From CAZBGL01 sp964491375 (GTDB lineage: Bacteria > Desulfobacterota > Deferrisomatia > Deferrisomatales > Deferrisomataceae), in NCBI GenBank assembly GCA_964491375.1, contig CAZBGL010000038.1:1-12938 (forward strand): 12,938 nucleotides of DNA. The letters are read 5' to 3'. Both the position numbers and the translations under genes were made by a program. The notes below the pieces were generated by a model. It had not been told where the DNA came from and searched no databases. It worked only from the letters and a program-made list of their open reading frames with translations. Shown here piece by piece: positions 6,616-12,938 of the stretch. Position 1 is the stretch's first letter. Each line of letters opens with the position of its first letter.

Positions 6616-8684
6616 TCTCGCTCCTGTGCGCCCCCCTTCTGGCCGGGGGTTCCGAGACCAGGGATCTCCGTATCCGGTTCACGAAGGCGCTTCTCTACGA
6701 TCTCGCCTCGGACTCCCAGAACCGCAAGTACATGGACATCCGGCGGCGCTTCCTCGAACGGAACCCGGAGGTGGCCCGTTTCGACGTGGACCGGCGGTCG
6801 GACGCGATCACCGTCGTCTTGGGCTTTCGTCGCGGCCCCGACCGGTTCGACATCCGCCTGATGGGGCGCAAGCACGACTTCTACCGGATGGCCATGGGGG
6901 TGCGCCTGAACGAGACCGCCGAGGCCCTTACCCGGGCCGACCCGGCCGTGGAGTCCCTGGGAGCGAGCCAGGAGGGGGACCGGATCGTCCTGCACCTCAG
7001 GTACCGGGCCGCGGCCCCGGCCGCCACCGCGTCCCCACCCGGCACGCCCCCGCCCGGGGCGCAGGCCGAGGTACCCGCGGGCACGCCCACCCGGGACCTC
7101 ACCCATCCCGCCGTGCGGGAAACCGCTGCGTCGGCACCGGGCCCGGGGCCGGCGGGGCCGCCGGCCCCGGAACCCGAGGCGGAAAAGGCCTGGCGCCAAA
7201 CATTGGAGGAGGGCTCCCTCCAAGCGTTCGTCCGGTTCCTGGAGCGGTATCCCGATTCACCCCAGGCGGCCGAGGCTCGCCGCCGTGCCGACCGGCTGCG
7301 CGAGGAGCAGGCGTACCGTCAGGCCCTGAAGCGGGACGACATCCGGGTGTACCGCGCGTTCCTCGAGCACTTTCCCGCCTCGTCCCACCGTTCCGAGGTG
7401 GAGGCCCGCATCCGGGCCATCGAGGCGGAACAGCGCCGGCGAGAGACCGAACGGCGCGCCCGGGAGGCCGAGGAGCGCCGGCGCCGCAAGGCCTACGAGG
7501 AGGCCAGGCGCCTGGACACGGTCGAAGCGTACCGGATCTTTCTGGCCGCCTACCCGGAGGCCCCGGAGGCCGGACAGGTCCGGCGCCGCATCCGGGCCAT
7601 CGAGGCGGACGACCGGGCGTTCCAGGCGGCCCGGGGTTCGGAGAAGGCCCTGGAGACCTATCTGGCCCGGTATCCCCAGGGTCGACACGCCGAAGAGGCC
7701 AGGGCGGAGATCCAGAGGCTGCGGAGGGCACGGATGGAGGCGGACTACCGAGCCGCCATGGACGCCGGCACGGCCGAGGCCCTGTCGGCGTTCCTCCAGC
7801 GGTGGCCGGGAAGCCCCCGAGAGCGCGAGGTGAAGGCGGCGCTGGAGCGGCTCCGCTCCCCGCCCGAACCTCCTCCTCCGGCGGAAGTCCCAGAACCGGG
7901 TGCCGTGCTCCCGATCCCGAAGGCGGGTCAGGTCCCGACCGTGGACGGCGTGGCCGACGACCCGGTGTGGGCCCGGGCTCCGGAACTCCGGGTGCCCCTC
8001 CGGGGCGCGGCCGGCGACGTGGAGGTGCGGGTGCGGGGGGTGTGGACCGAGGACCGGATCTTCCTGTTGGTGCGCTGGGAGGACCCCACCCGGGACGCCC
8101 TGTACCGGCCCTGGGTGTGGGACCCGGCCGAGGGCACCTACCGGCAGAACGACCAGGCGGACGACGGCCTCGCCGTGGCGCTCTACCCGCCGGACGTGAC
8201 AGACCCGTGCATGCTCACCGGCAGGGATCTGGAAGCCGACCTGTGGATCTGGAGGGCGTTCTGGTCGGAGATGTCGGGGCTCGCCTCGGACGCTCGGCTC
8301 CAGATCAGCCGGGTCCGGATGCCCCGGTCCAATCCCTATCCCGCCCGGGACGGTTCGGGCCAGGTCTGGATCCGCGAGGAACTGGACACGGGCGCATCCG
8401 GGTGGTCTTTTTTCATCCCGGTGGAGTTCCAGGGCTCGGTGGTGCCGAGCTATAAGCCTTCGCGTGCCGCCGGCAGCCGGGCGGACGTGCAGGCCCGGGG
8501 TCGCTGGCAGGACGGCCGATGGACCGTAGAGTTCTCCCGCCGCCTGGACACGGGCCATGACGACGACAGGCCCCTGAGGCCCGGGGAACGGGTGGCCGTG
8601 GCCCTGGGGCTGTACGACCGCGGGGACCGGGGGGAGCACAGCACGAGCGGTCTCATCTACATCCGTTTGGACAGGGGACCCTGA
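6462..8684 (+). CDS. Exported helical-repeat protein with C-terminal EB_dh/DOMON-like heme-binding domain
   Basis: From ATG 6462 it has 740 residues. A basic stretch and hydrophobic segment (RRGGRPIGLALVLISLLCAP, 39-58) look like a signal peptide ending near 62. Residues 65-182 are an unrecognised domain, 183-240 a Pro/Ala-rich linker, and 241-464 about five helical repeats with an A-Y/F...FL..YP.S/G pattern and one Arg/Glu-rich coiled insert (322-343). Residues 484-736 resemble EB_dh (ethylbenzene dehydrogenase heme subunit, DOMON-like fold): DGVADDPVWARAPEL, a DDGLAVALYP strand, DLWIWRAFWSEMSGLASD, GSRADVQARGRW and a RRLDTGHDDDRPL motif. Relatives often carry a CxxCH in the loop before DLWIW; here that loop is PCMLTGRD, so covalent heme attachment is unlikely, and Met584 is a candidate axial ligand. 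The start is uncertain: no ATG, GTG or TTG lies between 6462 and the signal peptide, and ATC 6594 sits 6 nt after GAGGGGGG. Its end overlaps the next start (TGATG). Confidence 0.8.
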   Translation: MWRFLGGFSRSGRPGRKVRPDLPGRGAGRPCGHGDTRNRRGGRPIGLALVLISLLCAPLLAGGSETRDLRIRFTKALLYDLASDSQNRKYMDIRRRFLERNPEVARFDVDRRSDAITVVLGFRRGPDRFDIRLMGRKHDFYRMAMGVRLNETAEALTRADPAVESLGASQEGDRIVLHLRYRAAAPAATASPPGTPPPGAQAEVPAGTPTRDLTHPAVRETAASAPGPGPAGPPAPEPEAEKAWRQTLEEGSLQAFVRFLERYPDSPQAAEARRRADRLREEQAYRQALKRDDIRVYRAFLEHFPASSHRSEVEARIRAIEAEQRRRETERRAREAEERRRRKAYEEARRLDTVEAYRIFLAAYPEAPEAGQVRRRIRAIEADDRAFQAARGSEKALETYLARYPQGRHAEEARAEIQRLRRARMEADYRAAMDAGTAEALSAFLQRWPGSPREREVKAALERLRSPPEPPPPAEVPEPGAVLPIPKAGQVPTVDGVADDPVWARAPELRVPLRGAAGDVEVRVRGVWTEDRIFLLVRWEDPTRDALYRPWVWDPAEGTYRQNDQADDGLAVALYPPDVTDPCMLTGRDLEADLWIWRAFWSEMSGLASDARLQISRVRMPRSNPYPARDGSGQVWIREELDTGASGWSFFIPVEFQGSVVPSYKPSRAAGSRADVQARGRWQDGRWTVEFSRRLDTGHDDDRPLRPGERVAVALGLYDRGDRGEHSTSGLIYIRLDRGP

Positions 8685-9322
8685 TGGGACGTCCGGCAGG
8701 GGTGCAGATACGGCGGTGGTTCTTCCTGCTGGTGGGGCTCCTTCTCGTGGTGGACGGCACGCTCCTGGGGACAAGCCTGGTGATGGAGCGGTCGATCCGC
8801 GAGGCCGCGAGGACGGCCCGGCCTCTCACCGACGCGGCCGCGGCCGTCCGGGCCGAGATCCTGGCCGCCCAACGGGACCTGTTCCGGTACCTGGCCGAGT
8901 TCGCCGACAGCCCGGAGCCTGCCCTGGCCCACCTGGAAAGGCTCAAGGAACGTCTCCGCCAAGCCCGGTCCGTGCCGGGTGCCGGGGCGTTCGCCGACGA
9001 ACTCGACGCCATCGGCCAGAGCGCGGAACGTTACCGCAAGGTGCTGGAACTGCTCCCCGGCACGGTGGCGGGCACGCGGGACTGGAACCGAATCGAGGAA
9101 TACGGGGCCGCCGCGGTCCGGCTCGGGGCCGAGGTGGAGCAGCGGGCCGAGCGCCTGGTCTCGGCAGCCCTGGAGGGGATCCGGAAGAGCGACGCCCAGG
9201 CGGCACGCCTGGCCGGGTGGGCCCGGTGGGCCGCAGCCGCCGCCCTGGCCGTCACCCTCTTGATCGTCCTGGCCCTGGCCCGCTGGTGGAGCCGGTTCCA
9301 GGATTCCGTGCTGGGGCTGTGA
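8684..9322 (+). CDS. Inner-membrane protein with two membrane segments and a periplasmic helical domain
   Basis: I do not recognise a family for this 212-residue protein. Residues 12-34 (WFFLLVGLLLVVDGTLLGTS) and 181-200 (RWAAAAALAVTLLIVLALAR) are membrane segments. Between them, about 145 residues are almost entirely helical, rich in Ala, Arg and Glu, with proline-marked breaks near 77-79, 98 and 125. This layout matches the four-helix-bundle sensor region of chemoreceptors and histidine kinases, but there is no HAMP, kinase or methyl-accepting part: the protein ends 9 residues after the second segment's aromatic border. The ATG overlaps the previous stop by one base (TGATG) with GGGGA ahead of it, and the next gene starts one base after this stop, so all are likely translated together. 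Its periplasmic domain could contact the exported heme-domain protein; this is inference. Confidence 0.8.
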   Translation: MGRPAGVQIRRWFFLLVGLLLVVDGTLLGTSLVMERSIREAARTARPLTDAAAAVRAEILAAQRDLFRYLAEFADSPEPALAHLERLKERLRQARSVPGAGAFADELDAIGQSAERYRKVLELLPGTVAGTRDWNRIEEYGAAAVRLGAEVEQRAERLVSAALEGIRKSDAQAARLAGWARWAAAAALAVTLLIVLALARWWSRFQDSVLGL

Positions 9323-9323
9323 C

Positions 9324-10064
9324 GTGGGCACGTTCGAGACCGTGACGATCGAGCCCCGGGGGGCGCACTACGAGGTGCACCAGGGCGGCCGGCTCCTCTT
9401 CCGCGTGCCCCGGGACGTGTTCCACCGGTACGAACCCGACGCGGTCTTTCCCCCGCTGTGGAAGGCCCGGGAAGAGGAGCATCCCGTCCGGCGCCTCTAC
9501 TGGGACCCCCGCTCCCGGGAACTGCTGATGGCGGGCCTGGAGGCCCATCCGGCCCGGACGGCCGAACTGTACGGATCCTCGCCCTTCCGGTCGTTTCTCC
9601 AGGCCCTGTGGATCCCCAGGCCGCCGGTGCTTCTCGTGCGGCCGTTCTGGAACCCGGCCGACCCCCGTGAACCCTTCGGGCCCGAGGCCCGGGAAGAGAA
9701 CTTCCGCATCCAGACCGAGTTCTTGGAGATCCTGTCCCGCCTGCGGGCTCCCCGGGCCTGGGCGGCTGTGCTCAACGCGACCCAGCCGTACCTGGAGGCC
9801 CTGGGGGCGGATCCGCCCCTCCACCCCGAGCCCGGAGCGGTGCACGAGATCTCCCTGACCCCGCCGGCCTCCCTGGAGGACCCGGCCCCCCGGGAGGCGC
9901 TGCGCCGGTTCGCGGTGGATCACGCGGGCCTTCTGTTCCCCGTGGTGCGGCCGGGCCTGCTGGTGGGGATCCACGCCCTGAGCCTGCCCGCGTGCCACGT
10001 CGCCGAGGCGGTACTCCGGGACCTGGATCTCTTGTATCAGGAGGGGCCCTACCGGCCCCACTGA
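9324..10064 (+). CDS. Hypothetical soluble protein, last gene of the operon
   Basis: The 246 residues match no family I can name. There is no signal peptide, membrane segment or cysteine-rich motif (a single Cys at 224), so it is predicted cytoplasmic. The first 30 residues look like a small beta unit (TVTIEPRGAHYEVHQGGRLL). Then come an aromatic and proline-rich middle (FPPLWKAREEEHPVRRLYWD, 42-61; WIPRPPVLLVRPFWNP, 96-111), a helix at 126-140 (NFRIQTEFLEILSRL), and a C-terminal part with hydrophobic strands (LLFPVVRPGLLVGIHALSL, 203-221) followed by a helix. Codon use is the same as in neighbouring genes, and no frame interruption is visible. The GTG start lies one base after the preceding stop. 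It ends 21 bases before the convergent trmL stop, and I see no terminator hairpin in that gap. Confidence 0.75.
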   Translation: MGTFETVTIEPRGAHYEVHQGGRLLFRVPRDVFHRYEPDAVFPPLWKAREEEHPVRRLYWDPRSRELLMAGLEAHPARTAELYGSSPFRSFLQALWIPRPPVLLVRPFWNPADPREPFGPEAREENFRIQTEFLEILSRLRAPRAWAAVLNATQPYLEALGADPPLHPEPGAVHEISLTPPASLEDPAPREALRRFAVDHAGLLFPVVRPGLLVGIHALSLPACHVAEAVLRDLDLLYQEGPYRPH

Positions 10065-10085
10065 GCCGTGCGCGCTCCGAGGCGT

Positions 10086-10607
10086 TCACCCGCCGGCCGG
10101 GCATCCGACAGGGCCGGTTTCCCCCGCGTCGGAGCGCCACGCCCCGAGGCGCCGGTACGCCTCGTACACCACGATCCCAACGGCCGTGGCCAGGTTCAGG
10201 CTCCGCACCGGACCCCACACGGGGATCCGGTACACCGATCCGGGGAACCGCTCGAGCACTTCACGGGGAAGGCCCCGGGTCTCGGAGCCGAACACCAGCC
10301 GGCAGCCCGGCGCGTAGGGGGCTCGGTCGTGGGGCACCCGGGCGCGGGCCGAGAACAGGAAAACCGGCCCGCACCCCGAAGCCTCCAGCGCGGCGTCCAG
10401 GGAAGGATGGTGGTGGACCTCCACGTGGGGCCAGTAGTCCAGGCCGGCGCGCCGCAGGGAGCGGTCGTCGGTCCGAAACCCCAAGGGGTGCACCAGGTGG
10501 AGGGGGCTGCGGGTGGCGGCGCACAAACGGGCCACGTTTCCCGTGTTCGGGGGGATCTCGGGGTGAACGAGGACCACGTGGACCCGGGGCCGCCCCTCTC
10601 CGCTCAT
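10086..10607 (-). CDS. trmL: tRNA (cytidine/uridine-2'-O-)-methyltransferase TrmL
   Basis: SpoU/TrmH-family (SPOUT, knotted fold) enzyme that methylates the 2'-OH of the wobble nucleotide 34 in tRNA-Leu isoacceptors using S-adenosylmethionine. The 173 residues carry all three SPOUT motifs: PEIPPNTGNVARLCAAT at 16-32, LVFGSETRGLP at 104-114, and the AdoMet-binding knot IPVWGPVRSLNLATAVGIVV at 128-147. The loop FRTDDRSLRRAGLDYWPHV (44-62) matches TrmL more closely than other SpoU members. It is about 15 residues longer than E. coli TrmL because of an unconserved C-terminal tail. The start codon overlaps the upstream uvrA stop (ATGA), implying translational coupling. Its reading frame stays open far upstream through uvrA, which is a GC-bias effect and not a fusion. 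Confidence 0.93.
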   Translation of the reverse strand: MSGEGRPRVHVVLVHPEIPPNTGNVARLCAATRSPLHLVHPLGFRTDDRSLRRAGLDYWPHVEVHHHPSLDAALEASGCGPVFLFSARARVPHDRAPYAPGCRLVFGSETRGLPREVLERFPGSVYRIPVWGPVRSLNLATAVGIVVYEAYRRLGAWRSDAGETGPVGCPAGG

Positions 10608-12938
10608 GCCGTGCCGCCTCCCAGGGCTTTCCGCAGGTAACGGCCCGTGTGGCCGATGGCACGGGCGGCCACGGCCTCGGGAGGCCCGGCGTCCACCACC
10701 CGCCCCCCGTCCTCGCCCCCTTCGGGGCCCAGGTCGATGATCCAGTCGGCCTGGGCAACGAACTCCAGGTTGTGCTCCACAGCCACCACGGTGTGGCCCG
10801 CCTCCACCAGCCTCCGGAGCACGGCCAACAGGCGCCCCACGTCTTGGGGATGGAGGCCCGTGGTGGGCTCGTCCAGCACGTACACCACCCCCTCCGAGCG
10901 GGTGCCCAGCAGTTCGGACGCGATCTTGAGCCGCTGGGCCTCGCCGCCCGAAAGCGTGGGGGCCGGCTGACCCAGGACGAGATAGCCCAGCCCCAGATCG
11001 TCCAATACCCCCAGCGCCCGCCGGACCACCGGCACCTCTTGGAACAGATCCAACCCCTCCTCCACGGTCAGCCCCAGCACGTCGTGGATCGTCAATCCCC
11101 GGTACCGCACGGCCAGCACCCGGGGCTGGAACCGCCGGCCACCGCAGTGTGTGCACGGCACGAACAGGTCCTCGAACAGGTACATCTCGAGCCTCTCGTA
11201 GCCCGTGCCCTTGCACGCCTCGCACCGTCCGCCCGCGACGTTGAACGAGAAGTCCCGGCGGCCCAGCCCCAACCGCCGGGCGGCCGGAAGCGAGGCAAAA
11301 AGGTCGCGCACGGCGCCGTAGGCGCCCACGTACGTGAGGGGGATCGAGCGGGGGGTGCGTCCCATGGGGGACTGGTCCACCACGCGCACGGGAGGAGGCC
11401 GATCCAGGCCCTGGATCTCCATCCCCCGGGCGGGCCCGCGGAGCCCCCGGCTCTGGAGCATCGGCACGAGGGTCCCGGTCACCAGGCTCGACTTGCCGGA
11501 GCCGGAGACACCCGTAACGCAGACCAGGACTCCCAGGGGAAACGTCGCGTCGATGTCCTTGAGGTTGTGGAGCCGGCAGCCCCGCAGCCGCAGGAAGGCC
11601 GACGGACCCCGTGAGGGGGCGCTCCGGGGCGGGAGCCTCGGCCGGGCCAGCGCCCGGCCCGTGGGGGTGTCGGTCTCGGCCAGGCGGGCCGGGGGGCCCT
11701 GGAACAGGATGCGTCCTCCCCGGCGTCCGCCGCCGGGGCCCAGCTCCACCACGTGGTCGGCCCGCCGGATCACCGCCGGATCGTGTTCCACCACGAGCAC
11801 GGTGTTCCCCCGACGGGCCAGTTCCTGGAGCACGTCCACCAGCACGTCCACGTCCCGGGCGTGCAGGCCCACGGTGGGTTCGTCCAGCACGTACAGGGTG
11901 CCCACCAGATGGTGCTGGAGTTGGAGCGCCAGCGCCGCCCGCTGGGCCTCCCCTCCGGAGAGCGTACGGGTCAGGCGGTCCATGGTGAGGTAGTGGAGAC
12001 CCAGCCGGACCAGCACCCCGATCCGCTGCTCGATCCGCCAGAGCACCTCCCGGCCCCGTTCCCCCACCACCGGGCCGAGGGTGCGGACCCACCGGCCCAG
12101 GGAGCCCAGGTCCATCCGGGAGATCTCCGCGATGTTCCGTCCGTCCACCGTGACCCGGAGCGCCTCGGGCCGAAGCCGGGCTCCCCGGCACGCCGGACAC
12201 GTGCGGGCGCTCCGGTACCGCGCCAGGAACACCCGCACGTGCATCTTGTAGCGCTTGCTCTCCAGGTACTCGAAAAAGTCCTCCACCCCTTCCAGCCGGT
12301 CGGTGCCCGCCCACACCTTGCGTCGGGACTCGGGATCCAGCTCGGCCCACGGGACGTCCAGCCGGATCCCCTCGTCCGCGGCGAGCGCCTCCAACTGCTC
12401 CTGCCACCAGCGGTTGGCCGGCGTCTGCCAGGGTTCCACCGCCCCCTCCCCCAGGGTCCTGCCCGGGTCCGGGACCACCTTGGCCTCGTCCCACTCCAGC
12501 ACCGCGCCAAAGCCGGTGCACTCCGGACACGCCCCCAGGGCGTGGTTGAAGCTGAACAGCACGGGCCGGGGCTCGGGGAGGTCCCGGCCGCACGCGTAGC
12601 AGCGCCTTCGCGTTCCCACGGCCAGGGCTTCGCCGGCCTCCGGCCGCACCACCGCCACCCCCGAGGACATCCGGAACGCCTGGTCCAGGGCCTCGGTGAG
12701 CCGGCCGAGCCGTTCCGGGCGGGCCACCTGCCGCTCCAGGACCAGGCTCGCCCCGGGCGGGGGCTCGTCCGGGAGGCACGGTTCGTCGAGGCGGACCACC
12801 CGGCCCTCGATCCGCACCCGTGCGAATCCCCGGGAGGCCAGGTGGGCTGCCCAGCCCCCGTGCGGCAGCCACCCCAGTTCGTCCAGGGGCACCTCCACGG
12901 AGACGCGCTGTCCCACGAAGCGGGTCACGGCCTCGTGG
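10604..12938 (-). CDS. uvrA: UvrA-family excinuclease ATPase, N-terminus cut by window edge
   Basis: DNA-damage recognition ATPase of nucleotide excision repair (UvrABC). About 777 C-terminal residues are visible; the reading frame runs off the right edge, so the GTG at 12928 is internal, and the first Walker A (about 160 residues) lies outside. In order: the end of the UvrB-binding region, zinc module 1 (CYACG...CPECTGFG, near 12515-12605), signature LSGGEAQR with Walker B DEPTVGLH (near 11861-11962), the second Walker A GVSGSGKSS (near 11486-11513), DQSPMGRTPRS, zinc module 2 (CEACKG...CTHCGG, near 11140-11225), and a second LSGGEAQR with DEPTTGLHPQD (near 10841-10954). Departures from standard UvrA: DEPTVGLH in place of DEPSIGLH, KMHVRVFLARYR ahead of the CPAC motif, and FEDLFVPC in zinc module 2. 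It may therefore be a UvrA paralogue rather than the main repair protein. Confidence 0.9.
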   Translation of the reverse strand, partial: HEAVTRFVGQRVSVEVPLDELGWLPHGGWAAHLASRGFARVRIEGRVVRLDEPCLPDEPPPGASLVLERQVARPERLGRLTEALDQAFRMSSGVAVVRPEAGEALAVGTRRRCYACGRDLPEPRPVLFSFNHALGACPECTGFGAVLEWDEAKVVPDPGRTLGEGAVEPWQTPANRWWQEQLEALAADEGIRLDVPWAELDPESRRKVWAGTDRLEGVEDFFEYLESKRYKMHVRVFLARYRSARTCPACRGARLRPEALRVTVDGRNIAEISRMDLGSLGRWVRTLGPVVGERGREVLWRIEQRIGVLVRLGLHYLTMDRLTRTLSGGEAQRAALALQLQHHLVGTLYVLDEPTVGLHARDVDVLVDVLQELARRGNTVLVVEHDPAVIRRADHVVELGPGGGRRGGRILFQGPPARLAETDTPTGRALARPRLPPRSAPSRGPSAFLRLRGCRLHNLKDIDATFPLGVLVCVTGVSGSGKSSLVTGTLVPMLQSRGLRGPARGMEIQGLDRPPPVRVVDQSPMGRTPRSIPLTYVGAYGAVRDLFASLPAARRLGLGRRDFSFNVAGGRCEACKGTGYERLEMYLFEDLFVPCTHCGGRRFQPRVLAVRYRGLTIHDVLGLTVEEGLDLFQEVPVVRRALGVLDDLGLGYLVLGQPAPTLSGGEAQRLKIASELLGTRSEGVVYVLDEPTTGLHPQDVGRLLAVLRRLVEAGHTVVAVEHNLEFVAQADWIIDLGPEGGEDGGRVVDAGPPEAVAARAIGHTGRYLRKALGGGTA

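Noticed and set aside
6602..6630. Lipoprotein signal (Cys after LIS-LL) in the heme-domain protein
   Set aside because: The residues before the Cys (S-L-L) do not fit a lipobox, which wants a small residue at -1; an ordinary signal peptide or anchor is more likely.
7257..8774. Minus-strand open frame of about 500 codons opposite the heme-domain gene
   Set aside because: Antisense shadow; the plus-strand frame has signal peptide, repeats and EB_dh motifs.
10065..10085. Bidirectional terminator between the convergent genes
   Set aside because: I found no stem with a T or A run in the 21-nt gap.
10608..12872. Upstream extension of the trmL frame through uvrA (more than 700 codons)
   Set aside because: The extension is Gly/Pro/Arg-rich low-complexity translation in the wrong frame of uvrA; real trmL homology begins only after the ATG at 10607.

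Overview
The window is a very GC-rich bacterial chromosome segment, with G or C at nearly every third codon position. Gene content and order (engB, cmk, rpsA, sppA, plus a DUF4388 protein and a secreted EB_dh-type heme-domain protein) suggest a Gram-negative, deltaproteobacteria-like organism (Desulfobacterota or Myxococcota). That assignment is inferred from protein resemblance, not from a marker gene. I saw no tRNA, rRNA, CRISPR array, insertion sequence or phage gene.

Left block, minus strand, read from about 5.7 kb down to position 1: engB (ribosome-assembly GTPase), cmk (CMP kinase), a terminator, rpsA (six-domain ribosomal protein S1), a second terminator, sppA (signal peptide peptidase), and an NFACT/RqcH-family gene cut by the left edge. 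These are housekeeping functions: ribosome assembly, nucleotide supply, translation initiation, membrane proteolysis and probable rescue of stalled 60S-equivalent (50S) complexes. The terminator in front of rpsA lies only about 33 nt from its start codon, so rpsA is either read through or has a leader that crosses the hairpin.

Middle block, plus strand, 5986 to 10064: four tightly packed, mostly overlapping genes behind a plausible sigma70 promoter. They encode a DUF4388 (PATAN-type) cytoplasmic protein, an exported protein joining about five helical repeats to a C-terminal EB_dh/DOMON-like heme-binding domain, a small protein with two membrane segments and a helical periplasmic domain, and a soluble protein of unknown family. 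The set spans cytoplasm, inner membrane and periplasm and looks like one functional unit, perhaps redox or ligand sensing. This is the least ordinary part of the window.

Right block, minus strand, convergent with the middle block: a UvrA-family excision-repair ATPase running off the right edge, and trmL (tRNA 2'-O-methyltransferase), which overlaps the uvrA stop by four bases and is probably translationally coupled to it.
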